Below are positions 9,259-17,928 of a stretch of DNA of 64,000 bases, in pieces. The DNA is taken from NCBI GenBank assembly GCA_016342355.1, contig JAEINP010000008.1, positions 1 through 64,000 on the forward strand, written 5' to 3'. A program made the translations under genes and the position numbers. Numbering within the stretch: position 1 is the first letter of the stretch; each line of letters starts with the position of its first letter. Under the pieces are notes generated by a model. It worked only from the letters and a program-made list of their open reading frames with translations. It was not told where the DNA came from and made no database searches. The stretch is from Desulfatibacillum sp. Its GTDB lineage: Bacteria; Desulfobacterota; Desulfobacteria; Desulfobacterales; Desulfatibacillaceae.

Positions 9259-9298
9259 AAAAAACAAAGACCCTTCCCCCCAAAGGAGGAAGGGTCTT
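9259..9298 (-). terminator. Rho-independent terminator of the acs operon
   Basis: An 11-pair perfect stem, AAGACCCTTCC (9267-9277) with GGAAGGGTCTT (9288-9298), is followed on the minus strand by a T-rich run (complement of 9259-9266). It begins 18 bases beyond the acsE stop and separates the CODH/ACS operon from the DUF3786-thi genes. Confidence 0.9.
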
Positions 9299-9315
9299 GA
9301 ATTCACGCAGTTTGG

Positions 9316-10197
9316 CTAAATATCGAGCCAGGAGTCGGAGTACAGGGACTCGCCAAGGATAACCTTGGTGGTCTTTACGTAATCGCCGAGTTCCTTGGAG
9401 ATGCTGCCCAGATCAGGCGCGTTGCCGTCCATGACTGCGTAGATGGTATCCACGATGTCCTGACGTCTGCCTTTGGCGATGTCAGTGAGAACGGTGTCTC
9501 TGGGGTCGGAAATGACAGACTCCATGCCGTTTTTCTGGAGCATGACCATGTAGGTCGAATTGAGGATGGGGCGCAGGTGCTCCGGGGGTCCATTGGAGAT
9601 GTTGGACAGACCGCAGGTGCTCCGGGCGCCGGGTGCCATATCCGGAATCATGGCCTGAAAATTCATGAGGCTGATAGCCTGGGGCTGCTGAATGTTCACC
9701 GGAGTGACAATACCATCCACCCAGATTTTTTCGTTGGGAATGCCAGCTTCATTGGCAAAATAAAGAAGCTCAACGCACAGGGCCGCACGCTCGTTTTCGT
9801 CCCTGGGAAGGCCATCAGGTCCCCACATAAGGGCGATGAAGTCAGCATTATATTTCACGGCCAAGGGCATCATTTTTTCGTAGCGCTCGGACCGTGCCAT
9901 GATGGAGTTGATGATGGGGGTGAGCTTGCACACGGGCAGAGCCGCAGCAATAGCGTCGATGTTGGATGTATCCAGGACCAGGGGGACATCGTCCACCACT
10001 TCCTGAACCATTTCAACCACCCAAGGCATCAGTTCATGACCATCTTTTTTGGCAGGACCCAAGTTGATGTCAATGTAGTCCATACCGGCTTCTTTTTGAA
10101 ATACGGCTTCTTCCTGGATAGGTCCTTTATCGCGTTCTTTAAAGGCCTTACCAATTTTTTTGGAAATTACGTTTAAGCTTTCGCCAATGAGTAACAT
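9316..10197 (-). CDS. acsE: Methyl-tetrahydrofolate:corrinoid iron-sulfur protein methyltransferase
   Basis: A 293-residue pterin-binding TIM-barrel protein of the AcsE/MeTr family. It moves the methyl group from methyl-tetrahydrofolate to Co(I) of the corrinoid protein encoded next door. Typical segments are MLLIGESLNVISKKIG at the start, DYIDINLGPAK (the pterin-site DxNxG pattern), PLVLDTSN, and GLSNISNGPP, which matches the family GxSNxSFG motif with local variation. It is the last gene of the operon, 12 bases after acsC, and is followed by a strong terminator. It is slightly longer than the roughly 262-residue acetogen enzyme. Confidence 0.93.
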   Translation of the reverse strand: MLLIGESLNVISKKIGKAFKERDKGPIQEEAVFQKEAGMDYIDINLGPAKKDGHELMPWVVEMVQEVVDDVPLVLDTSNIDAIAAALPVCKLTPIINSIMARSERYEKMMPLAVKYNADFIALMWGPDGLPRDENERAALCVELLYFANEAGIPNEKIWVDGIVTPVNIQQPQAISLMNFQAMIPDMAPGARSTCGLSNISNGPPEHLRPILNSTYMVMLQKNGMESVISDPRDTVLTDIAKGRRQDIVDTIYAVMDGNAPDLGSISKELGDYVKTTKVILGESLYSDSWLDI

Positions 10198-10209
10198 GAT
10201 CGCCTCCCT

Positions 10210-11550
10210 TTACCTGTTCTTTAAAAAGCCCGGAATATGAGCCGCTTCCCGGGGACCAACCGTAATGGTCCAGCCGGGGAGTTCCTCTTCCACGTCACCG
10301 GCGATGGCGGCAGCATATCCGGGAATGATGAGTTCCTGATGCTTGACTTTGTCCATGATCCCGCATTTTTTCACGAACATTCCCACGTCGTCACCGGAAA
10401 ATTTTCCGGCAGCCCAAGCGGTCAGAACGGAGAGACCCTCGGAATCCTTGATAAGCAGCCAGCAAGGCACCTTGCTTCCTTCGATTTCGCCAGAAACGAT
10501 GAAGTAAGTAAGGGCAAAGTTGGTGGTAACCAGAATCGGGGAATTCTCGTCGGGATTGTTGATCTCGTAGATCCCTTCGGTAACAGTCATGGGGCGTTGG
10601 GGATCGGTGAAGATATTCAACCGCTCCAGCAGCAGGGAAAAAATACTCTCACCCTTGAATTCGCTCAGTACAACCATTCCGCCGTATTTGGCGATGAAGG
10701 TAGCGGCGAACATGGTCTCCACAGCCAGGTTGTCGGCCATTTCGCAGGGGAAGGTGATGGTGGGGAAGCCCAGGCTCCGGTTAGCGGATTTAAGGGCGGC
10801 CCTACGGATGATCACCTGATCCTCGAAAGCCTTTTTAATTTCGCGGGCGCCGGAGTCGATGACGATGTCCTTAAGTCCCATTCCCACGAGTTTATCGGTG
10901 AGGGCGATCAGGGCTTCTGGACTATCGGCCTTCACACCAATGGGCAGGCCCATGTCTTTGGCCAGCGCGCCCATGGCGTCGATGTTAGCAGCGGTTGCGC
11001 CATTGAGGAGGGGCCTCTTGGCGGCGCATGCCTCGGCGCCTGCCTTCATCACGTCTACATTCTCGGTGAGAAGGACTACGCAGAATTCGGAAGTTTCGGC
11101 AATGGTTTTGGCTACTTTGGCGAAAGCAGCAGCATCGCCGTTAACATCTTTAACAGCCAGGTATTCGGGGCGAAGGTTCAAGCCAACGCGCTCATACTGG
11201 AGTGCATTGTATTCCTTGAGTTTTTTTGCCAAATCAGCGTCGGAAATGTCCGAAGCAACCAGGGCGCCCAGGGCTGTGGGGTTAAAAAAAGTTTTTTCGT
11301 GACGATACAAAACAGTTTCGCCACCGACAGTGAAAGCACGCACACCATTACCGATCTTGACAGGCCGGATGGGGGGAGCAGAAGCTTCCGCCAATTTTTC
11401 CCTGGCTTCATCAGAAACGTAAGGGCATTGGTCAAGTTCCGCCTTACCGGATGCCAGGTTCATGGCAAAGGCAAGGCAAGTGGGAACCCCACACTCCTTA
11501 CAATTGGTTTTCGGAAGCAGCTTGAATATCTGAATCCCGGTTAATGCCAT
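10210..11550 (-). CDS. acsC: Corrinoid iron-sulfur protein, large (gamma) subunit
   Basis: A 446-residue AcsC/CdhE. Its N-terminal domain holds the [4Fe-4S] cluster in the pattern Cys17, Cys20, Cys25, Cys42 (NCKECGVPTC then DQCPY); a TIM barrel and a C-terminal corrinoid-binding domain follow. With AcsD it carries the methyl group from methyl-tetrahydrofolate to the ACS A-cluster. The C-terminal part, from about residue 320, has the GxxVPxWLLI-like segment seen in the family. It lies between acsB and acsE. A perfect 13-pair hairpin stands between acsB and this gene. Confidence 0.95.
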   Translation of the reverse strand: MALTGIQIFKLLPKTNCKECGVPTCLAFAMNLASGKAELDQCPYVSDEAREKLAEASAPPIRPVKIGNGVRAFTVGGETVLYRHEKTFFNPTALGALVASDISDADLAKKLKEYNALQYERVGLNLRPEYLAVKDVNGDAAAFAKVAKTIAETSEFCVVLLTENVDVMKAGAEACAAKRPLLNGATAANIDAMGALAKDMGLPIGVKADSPEALIALTDKLVGMGLKDIVIDSGAREIKKAFEDQVIIRRAALKSANRSLGFPTITFPCEMADNLAVETMFAATFIAKYGGMVVLSEFKGESIFSLLLERLNIFTDPQRPMTVTEGIYEINNPDENSPILVTTNFALTYFIVSGEIEGSKVPCWLLIKDSEGLSVLTAWAAGKFSGDDVGMFVKKCGIMDKVKHQELIIPGYAAAIAGDVEEELPGWTITVGPREAAHIPGFLKNR

Positions 11551-11588
11551 TTTAGTCTCCTTCTTAATATCATAGAGACGGCTCGTTA

Positions 11589-11620
11589 CCCGGGGAGGTC
11601 CAGAAAAGGACCTCCCCGGG
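11589..11620 (-). other. Perfect 13-pair intercistronic hairpin between acsB and acsC
   Basis: The stem CCCGGGGAGGTCC (11589-11601) pairs exactly with 11608-11620, with the six-base loop AGAAAA. There is no T-run after it on the minus strand, so it is not a typical terminator. It lies 29 bases after the acsB stop and 38 bases before the acsC start. By analogy with other operons, it could protect the 3' end of the upstream message, mark an RNase site or attenuate partly. Confidence 0.8.
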
Positions 11621-11649
11621 ATATAAGCCGCACTTAAAGGCTTGAGGCC

Positions 11650-13860
11650 CTATCCAACAATCGAGTCCATTTCAAGGGCGGGATGACCAACCTTTTGGAG
11701 GAATTCGTAGACTTCCTCTTCGGTGGTTCCCACGGTTTCATCCGCGATCATATCGTAAAAATTGGGAATGCCCATTTCTTCGCCGCGTTTGATGAGTCTG
11801 TCCTTGATTTCTTCCTTGAACATTTTGGGCATCCACACCATGCGTTTGAGTCCGCCGTCGCCCAGGATGAATTTTTTCTGGGTAACGTTGAACTTGGAAT
11901 GGCCGATGAAGCCCGGGGAAGAAGCGCCGCCGCCCATGACGCCTGCCAGGGTGGTGAACTTCATGCCGCAGGGGGTTTCACCCATGTAATCGCGGTTAAC
12001 GGTCATGACGCCGTTGCACATGGGAAGCATGGCTGCAATAGCTTCGCAGCAGCCGCATGTGGTCATGGGGTCTTGAACCATGGAGTAGAAGTTGTAATGG
12101 GTGACATTTCCGCGGGACGCCTTGTACACGAAGTCGTTGACGCCTTTCCACTGTCCCAATTTAGGATCAACGCACTCGCCCTTTTCAATAGGCTGGTTGG
12201 GGCCGGTGGGGTTGATCTCGAAGGAAGCCTTGCAGTCCATCCAGTTGTATGCGCCGCACAGGCCTGTACGCTCGGGGGAGACGGTACAAACATGGTTGGG
12301 AGCAAAGGACTGGCACAGGGTGCAGGAGTAGTAGATTTCCACGGATTCGTCGGTCATGGACTCGACGCGCTCGTCGCGTGTTCTGTACTCGGCGCGGGCG
12401 GTCTTGGTGAGCTTGTCCACGTCCGCCTTGTTGGTGAACAGGGTGATTTCCACCTTGTCTGCGATTTTGGTGAAGTCCTGATGGAACTTGGCGTGGAGGA
12501 CCTTGCCGATGTGGGCCAGAGAGAAACCCTTATCCACTGCGGATTTGCCTACACGAACCCAGGCGATATCACGTTGCCCGATGTGCATGATGCCCTGGAT
12601 GTAGTTGGTCAGATGGTGGATCTGACGCTCCAGGATGGGCTCGAAATCCGTCTGGAATTCGCGGCCGGCAACCTGGACGAAAATACCCAGAGGGTAAGCC
12701 TTGCCCACTTCGCAATCCGCGATATCGGGACCGACAACGGTCACCTTGCCGTCCTCGATTTCGCTCATCTCAGCCATTTTCACGAGCTCGGTGCATTGTT
12801 CCTTGGCGCCGAACTGGCAGTAAAGATCATCCTTGCGAACGCGCTCGCCTTCGAAAGCCGGGCCGTAGGACATGGGGATGTCGATCTCGGAAACCGTGAC
12901 CTTAAGGCCGCGGGTTTCAATGGATTTCTGCACGATTTCGTCGTGGGAAATGTTACCCACAACATGCTCGTAGGTACAGATACCCGTGGGCAGGATTTCA
13001 GGAATGTCGGTGTCGGCGATGGTGGGGAAACCCCAGTTGACGCAACCGGCGGCAGCGGCAGCCCACTCTGCGCCAACATCGCCCAGAGCATTAACAAATG
13101 CAAAGATCCTGTCCTTGTTGTAGATGAGCATGCGTTTGTGATCACCGGCTTCGATACCACCGAAAGCCATGGCAGCGCGATTGGCAAAACCAAGGGCGAA
13201 GATGGCGGAAGAGATGTCGGGACCAAAAGGCACGATACGGGTGTTCCAGCCAATCTGCACGCCAGCTTCGACCAACTGCTCAGCAACGGTGGTGCCGTTC
13301 TGGTTGGCGGCCAGGAAGATGTACAGGTTTTTCTTCTGGTAATCTTCCACGATGTCCTTGGCGATTTCCGGGGTGGGGGCAGCGCCAACGATAGCGGCGA
13401 AACCCGGTGCGGAACCGTCCACGAACTCCACGCCCCTCTTACGGAACACGGTGTCGTCGGCAGCGCCCAGCCAAATCTTGCCATTGTCCAGGTCAACTTC
13501 TTCCTGGGGCAGGTAGAAATCAGGCTCCCGCACATAGCGCAAGGCTTCCTGGATTTCAAAGGCAAATAAAGCGGCCATACCAGCGTCCAACAATGGCCCG
13601 AGGTAAGGAAGATGGTTCACCCTCTTGACGTGGGCGGGCAAAAGTTGCCTGGCGATCTGCAAGGGTTTCTGCATATCTTCAATTGTCTGCACCTTGATTC
13701 CGGTGAGGGAATAGATCACAGGCAGATAGTAGGCCGTGTTAGGAAATTCCACCTTAGTGGAAGCATCGTAGGTGGCCAGGGCTTGCTTAAGCTCACCTTC
13801 TGCTTTGGAAACGATATTGTAGCCACCCTGGATAGCGGCAAAAGCAACCATTTTAGACAT
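11650..13860 (-). CDS. acsB: CO-methylating acetyl-CoA synthase catalytic subunit
   Basis: A 736-residue full-length bacterial ACS, close to the Moorella enzyme in size, so it keeps the N-terminal CODH-contacting domain that archaeal CdhC lacks. The nickel-iron-sulfur A-cluster ligands are all present with the expected spacing: Cys513, Cys516, Cys525 and Cys535 (SCTLC ... HVC ... LC), then Cys602 and Cys604 in TTCGCCEA. It condenses CO, a methyl group and CoA into acetyl-CoA or cleaves it. A GGAGGA site precedes the ATG. It lies 39 bases after acsA/cooS and 100 bases before acsC. Confidence 0.97.
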   Translation of the reverse strand: MSKMVAFAAIQGGYNIVSKAEGELKQALATYDASTKVEFPNTAYYLPVIYSLTGIKVQTIEDMQKPLQIARQLLPAHVKRVNHLPYLGPLLDAGMAALFAFEIQEALRYVREPDFYLPQEEVDLDNGKIWLGAADDTVFRKRGVEFVDGSAPGFAAIVGAAPTPEIAKDIVEDYQKKNLYIFLAANQNGTTVAEQLVEAGVQIGWNTRIVPFGPDISSAIFALGFANRAAMAFGGIEAGDHKRMLIYNKDRIFAFVNALGDVGAEWAAAAAGCVNWGFPTIADTDIPEILPTGICTYEHVVGNISHDEIVQKSIETRGLKVTVSEIDIPMSYGPAFEGERVRKDDLYCQFGAKEQCTELVKMAEMSEIEDGKVTVVGPDIADCEVGKAYPLGIFVQVAGREFQTDFEPILERQIHHLTNYIQGIMHIGQRDIAWVRVGKSAVDKGFSLAHIGKVLHAKFHQDFTKIADKVEITLFTNKADVDKLTKTARAEYRTRDERVESMTDESVEIYYSCTLCQSFAPNHVCTVSPERTGLCGAYNWMDCKASFEINPTGPNQPIEKGECVDPKLGQWKGVNDFVYKASRGNVTHYNFYSMVQDPMTTCGCCEAIAAMLPMCNGVMTVNRDYMGETPCGMKFTTLAGVMGGGASSPGFIGHSKFNVTQKKFILGDGGLKRMVWMPKMFKEEIKDRLIKRGEEMGIPNFYDMIADETVGTTEEEVYEFLQKVGHPALEMDSIVG

Positions 13861-13899
13861 ATTTCATTCCTCCTTCGTTGAGGATTTGTGGTTTTTTTC

Positions 13900-15921
13900 T
13901 TATGCGACGTCCAGTTTCTGCCTGTCAGCCATGTCCATGAGGACTCTTTCCCGGGCTTTGTCAATGCCAAGAGCTTTACGCTTCTTGTCAATGTGGGCAA
14001 TCATCTTATGGGCGTGCTTGATGGGGTCGATCTCGAAATCCCACATTCCGCCGTATATCTTCTCAAAGTCATCGAACAGGTATTTCTGAAAGACAGGAGC
14101 ACCGGTGGTGGGGAAGGTGGTTCCAAACACAGTGTAGATGCCGGAAGCAACCACATATTGGCCGATGCTGATGGCCTTTTCACTCATCCACTCGGGAGCA
14201 GAGCCGGCTGCGGGGATGTCGCTGAGGTCTTTGCCCAGTCCGCCAGCCTTAACTACTTCATTGGCAGCCAAAAGGATCCGGCTGTTATCCACACAGGAAC
14301 CCATATGCAGAACAGGAGGAATGCCAACAGTCTCACAAACTTCCGCAAGGCCGGGTCCGCAGAAGACCTGAGCAGTTTCAGGAGTCAGAAGTCCTTCCAT
14401 GGCGCATGCGATGGCGTTGCACCCGGTGGTGAGGACGATGACGTCATTCTTGATGAGTTCTTTGACAACAGTCAGGTGGGCTTCGTTGTGACGGGTACGG
14501 ACGTTGTTACATCCGACCACGGCGCCGATGCCGCGAATACGGCCGTTGATAATATTATCATTAAGGGTGTAGTAAGACCCCCGGAAAGAACCACCCAGGT
14601 GGTATTCGATGGATTCCACGCCAAAACCGGCGATGACCGGATTTTTGTGTTGGGGAATCACAACGTCTTCGCCACGGTTTTTGAAGTTGTCGATGGCCAT
14701 CTTGACGATGGTCTTTGCGTCTTCAAGGGCATGATGCTCGTCAAATTCGATATGAATGACGTTATCCTGCTCCATCTTGGCGATGGGATGGGTGGTGATG
14801 AGCTTAGTATGGAAGCACTTGGCCACGTTTGCCAGATTCTGGAAGATGCACTGGATGTCCACTACCATGGCGTCACAAGCGCCGGTAACAATGGCCAGTT
14901 CCTGTTGCAGGAAGGTACCTGCCAGGGGCACGCCATGGCGTTGGAGCATTTCATTGGCGGTACAGCAGATGCCGCCCATCTGTATGCCCTTGGCGCCTAC
15001 GGTCTTGCAATAATCGACCATTTCCTGGCTTTGGGCCACTGCCACGATCATTTCGGACAGAATGGGCTCATGGCCATGGATGATGATATTGACATGGTCT
15101 TTTTTCATGATGCCCAGGTTGGCTTCGCTCTGGAGCGGATAAGGCGTGCCAAACAAAACATCTTGAAGATCGGTGGCCAGCATGGAGCCGCCCCAACCGT
15201 CAGCCAAGGCGCATCGCGTGCCCTGTTTCATGAGGTTTTTGTAGTCCTGGTCCACACCGATATGGGTGCGGTGCATGATTTCCACCACTTCCCGGTCGAT
15301 GTTCCTGGGAAGAACGCCTTGCTTCTTCCAGATTTCATAACGCAACGCGGGAGCGCGTTTGAGGTATTTGAGTTCGCCTTCAGCCTTGCCCCATTCTGCC
15401 AGGGCTACTTCGGCGACTTCCAGGGCGATTTCGTCAATGTCGCGATCAACCATTTCGCCGTCTTTTTCCACGGTGATGGCCACGTCCAAATGAGGAGCAA
15501 CCTGAAGGAGCTTCTGGATGTCCTTAATATGGTAAGCGTCGGTTTCCTTCCGTGCTGCAGAAAGGAATACCTCGGCAACGCCGCGTCCGTGATCGGAGTG
15601 GGCGGATGCGCCGGAAGCGATCATACGGATAAAGTTACGGGCTGCAATGGTATTGGGGGTGGCGCCACAGATGCCCTTGCGGGTGTCTTCGCCTTCAATT
15701 CCGCCCTTGGGCAGGGGAAGACGGCAGGGACCCATGCCGCAGTTCTTGCAGCAGATGCCTGTTGCGCCGATAGCACAGGGTTTCAGAGTGACAGCGCGAT
15801 CAAAGCAGGTTTCCACACCCAAATCTTGGGCGCGCTTGATCATTTCCTGGGTAGCTACATCACAAGATGCGGCAATGGGGTCAGCCAATTTTGGGGCTTT
15901 GGCTTTTGTTTCTTCCGCCAT
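13900..15921 (-). CDS. acsA: Carbon monoxide dehydrogenase catalytic subunit
   Basis: A 673-residue Ni-Fe CODH (CooS/AcsA family) that interconverts CO2 and CO for ACS. The N-terminal cysteines for the D and B clusters are visible (ETCFDR, CAIGATGICCKNCGMGPC, KGICGA). C-cluster ligands fit HSDHGRG, GGICCTANE, TGACDAMVVDIQC, VGCNNVRTRHNE, TTGCNAIAC and MGSCVDNSR. Length matches family members that pair with ACS. It sits between acsD and acsB. No CooC-type nickel-insertion ATPase or electron-transfer CooF follows it in this window. The long plus-strand frame opposite is a shadow. Confidence 0.96.
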   Translation of the reverse strand: MAEETKAKAPKLADPIAASCDVATQEMIKRAQDLGVETCFDRAVTLKPCAIGATGICCKNCGMGPCRLPLPKGGIEGEDTRKGICGATPNTIAARNFIRMIASGASAHSDHGRGVAEVFLSAARKETDAYHIKDIQKLLQVAPHLDVAITVEKDGEMVDRDIDEIALEVAEVALAEWGKAEGELKYLKRAPALRYEIWKKQGVLPRNIDREVVEIMHRTHIGVDQDYKNLMKQGTRCALADGWGGSMLATDLQDVLFGTPYPLQSEANLGIMKKDHVNIIIHGHEPILSEMIVAVAQSQEMVDYCKTVGAKGIQMGGICCTANEMLQRHGVPLAGTFLQQELAIVTGACDAMVVDIQCIFQNLANVAKCFHTKLITTHPIAKMEQDNVIHIEFDEHHALEDAKTIVKMAIDNFKNRGEDVVIPQHKNPVIAGFGVESIEYHLGGSFRGSYYTLNDNIINGRIRGIGAVVGCNNVRTRHNEAHLTVVKELIKNDVIVLTTGCNAIACAMEGLLTPETAQVFCGPGLAEVCETVGIPPVLHMGSCVDNSRILLAANEVVKAGGLGKDLSDIPAAGSAPEWMSEKAISIGQYVVASGIYTVFGTTFPTTGAPVFQKYLFDDFEKIYGGMWDFEIDPIKHAHKMIAHIDKKRKALGIDKARERVLMDMADRQKLDVA

Positions 15922-16010
15922 ACGAGGTTCCTCCTCATAATTATAAATTTTAACAGTGAATATATATGCGGCCTGCCAAGTAGGTCCAGGCCGATAAGTC
16001 CTTCCACCTG

Positions 16011-17573
16011 TTACCGTTTATTGGCCCAGTTGATTTTGTCAATGAGCTTGTCCAGCTTGGTTTTCTGGACTTCGGCAGCAGTATGGCTGATTTCCACCGC
16101 ATGGGCTCCAGCCCGCTCGGCATCGCGTTCTGCCTTTTCGGCTGCACGTTTTGCGCGAAGTTCGTTTTCCTCTGCTTCGCGAGCAGCGACTTCCTTGGCT
16201 TTGTCTGCGGCATCGGCTGCGGCTTTAGCTGCAGCGTCGGCTTTGGCCTTGGCTTCGGCATCTGCCTTGGCTTTGGCTTCAGCTGCGACCTTGGCATCGG
16301 CATCCGCCTTGGCTTTGGCTGCGGCGGCTGCCTGGGCATCGGCTGCTGCTTTGGCGGCAACTTCCGGGTCCACTGCAGGAGCGGCTGCGGCAGGAGCAGG
16401 CACAGCAACAATGGTAGCACCTAACCCTGCCGCCTTGGGAGCGGCGGCTTTGGGGGCTTCTGCCTTGGGAGCAGCAGCCTTGGGAGCAGCAGCCTTGGGA
16501 GCAGCAGCCTTGGGAGCGGCTTCTTTTTTGATTTCCGCCATGGTCAGGTCAGCGGCAGGCGCCAGTGCAGCCAAATCGGCTTCATAGGCATCCAGCCTTT
16601 TGGAAATTCCCGCGATGGAAGAGGCTCCGCCGTCCATCATGAGGTCAATATAGCCCTTGACCATACGTACGGACTCGGGATGACGCATGATAAGCACATT
16701 GGAACCGGCCAGCAGGTAGCTGACAGCCGCCGTGGTTTCCATAAGAATGCCGCGGCTTTCGGGGTCGCCCAGAGTGGGAGCATCATCACCGGAGAGCTTG
16801 GCTTCCTTGCACTTCCAGACTTCATGGCCCAGATTGTTGATCAGGGGCATCTGGAGTTTGTCGTCCCCTTGGGACAGGGCTGCCATGGTCAGGCGTTCCA
16901 TAACGGAATAGGAATATTCCAGGCCGTAACCCAGACCACCGGTGGTGGGGTCGATAAGGACCTTATTCATGGGCACGCCCAGGTTTTCCAACAAAATGTT
17001 CACCTGTTTTGCCAGGTTGACGTCGATGGGAGAGGAAGAGATAATGGACTGACGGAAACCCAGGGCGGCAGCGCCGATACCCTTGTGGTTCTTGTCTTCC
17101 ACAGGTCCAATCATCAGGTTCATTCCCTCGCATGCCTCTGCAAGTTTTTTCAGGACTTCTTCATCCTTAACAGGATTGGCGACGCCCCAGACTATCAAAG
17201 GCACCTTGACGGCTCCGGCCACGGCCTTGACAGTGGCGATGGCGGAATCCGCGCTGGCATTCTGATCGTTGGGATCGATGCTTTTGAGTTGAAGAACAAT
17301 CATGTCCGCACCATATTGCTCTACACATTTCTTGGCCCATGCTGCAGGGTTGTCAAGAACGTCGGCAAAAGGCGCTTTGGCAGATTCCGGCCATTCCGGT
17401 GGAACAATGTCCCACACTTCCATGGCGATTTTGGGCTTGTTGGGCATCTTGCCTTCGAAAAGATAGAAGGGATAACAATTTTCCCCTCCCACCTTGACAG
17501 CGGCGTCCCCACTACCCAGGGTCACTTCTTTGATGCTGCCTGTGTACGATTCCTTGTAAACTTCAAATGCCAT
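16011..17573 (-). CDS. acsD: Corrinoid iron-sulfur protein small (delta) subunit with long Ala/Lys-rich tail
   Basis: Residues 1 to about 345 are a normal AcsD/CdhD TIM barrel (for example LKSIDPNDQNASAD, IDPTTGGLGYGLEYSYS, IMRHPESVRMVKGYI), which pairs with AcsC to hold the corrinoid. About 175 further residues follow that the family core does not need. They are an AAPKA repeat tract (351-382), a proline-alanine linker (383-402), a long lysine/alanine/glutamate helix like the TolA stalk (about 403-490) and a short amphipathic end (496-520). The start at 17573 is supported by AAGGAGGA; an upstream in-frame start at 17633 lacks one. The tail may link or space complexes; that is inference. Confidence 0.93.
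   Translation of the reverse strand: MAFEVYKESYTGSIKEVTLGSGDAAVKVGGENCYPFYLFEGKMPNKPKIAMEVWDIVPPEWPESAKAPFADVLDNPAAWAKKCVEQYGADMIVLQLKSIDPNDQNASADSAIATVKAVAGAVKVPLIVWGVANPVKDEEVLKKLAEACEGMNLMIGPVEDKNHKGIGAAALGFRQSIISSSPIDVNLAKQVNILLENLGVPMNKVLIDPTTGGLGYGLEYSYSVMERLTMAALSQGDDKLQMPLINNLGHEVWKCKEAKLSGDDAPTLGDPESRGILMETTAAVSYLLAGSNVLIMRHPESVRMVKGYIDLMMDGGASSIAGISKRLDAYEADLAALAPAADLTMAEIKKEAAPKAAAPKAAAPKAAAPKAEAPKAAAPKAAGLGATIVAVPAPAAAAPAVDPEVAAKAAADAQAAAAAKAKADADAKVAAEAKAKADAEAKAKADAAAKAAADAADKAKEVAAREAEENELRAKRAAEKAERDAERAGAHAVEISHTAAEVQKTKLDKLIDKINWANKR
16434..16527 (-). repeat. 15-base tandem repeat encoding AAPKA in acsD
   Basis: About six copies of a 15-base unit, plus-strand form GCAGCAGCCTTGGGA with variants, run through this stretch. 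They encode successive Ala-Ala-Pro-Lys-Ala pentapeptides at residues 351-382 of AcsD. Such a repeat can expand or contract by slippage, so length may differ between strains. Confidence 0.8.
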
Positions 17574-17928
17574 TGCATCCTCCTTGAATGCTGCTGTTGA
17601 TGGTTCCGATGCAAATAACCGCTCAAGCACCACGAGAGTGCTTCACGTTATTTTATTCATGTCGGCCTTGCCCGGCCATACGTCATTTTGAAAAGCTAAA
17701 AACCTATATTTCATAAGGCTCCCAGGTCCCCAGCCCGGGATGCAAGGCCATACCCAGGCCTTGCCGACCTTTTAATAATAATAAACGTTGCCGTATTACC
17801 AAATAGAGCGTTTTTGTCAATAATAATTCCCAACAAATGCTACTTTTTACCCCCTTGGTCCTGTTTTTACCCATTCCCGCATAGGCTATTTGGCTGGATA
17901 AAGGCCAAAAAACAGGAAACAAAGGCCT
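17574..17928 (-). promoter_or_regulatory. Structured leader and candidate sigma-70 promoter ahead of acsD
   Basis: A 355-base gap inside the acs gene run with no convincing gene. On the minus strand a perfect TTGACA (17820-17815) is followed after 16 bases by TAATAC (17798-17793), a plausible promoter that leaves a leader of about 210 bases. The leader contains hairpins GCAAGGCC (17742-17749) / GGCCTTGC (17757-17764) and AAGCAC (17625-17630) / GTGCTT (17638-17643). I recognise no known riboswitch. The core acsD-to-acsE genes may thus be transcribed separately from the RACo gene upstream. Confidence 0.5.

Noticed and set aside
10237-11544. 435-residue plus-strand open frame opposite acsC
   Set aside because: Mirror frame of acsC; composition is unlike neighbouring proteins.
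11683-13569. 628-residue plus-strand open frame opposite acsB
   Set aside because: Shadow of the acsB gene, no ribosome site and no recognisable motif.
13888-16587. 899-residue plus-strand open frame opposite acsA and acsD
   Set aside because: The opposite strand holds two full-length, motif-perfect genes in coding phase; this is an antisense shadow of GC-biased codons and has an Ala/Ser-rich low-complexity end mirroring the acsD repeats.
17704-17922. 72-residue minus-strand frame in the RACo-acsD gap
   Set aside because: Lies across the predicted promoter and leader hairpins, no ribosome site and no family-like sequence.
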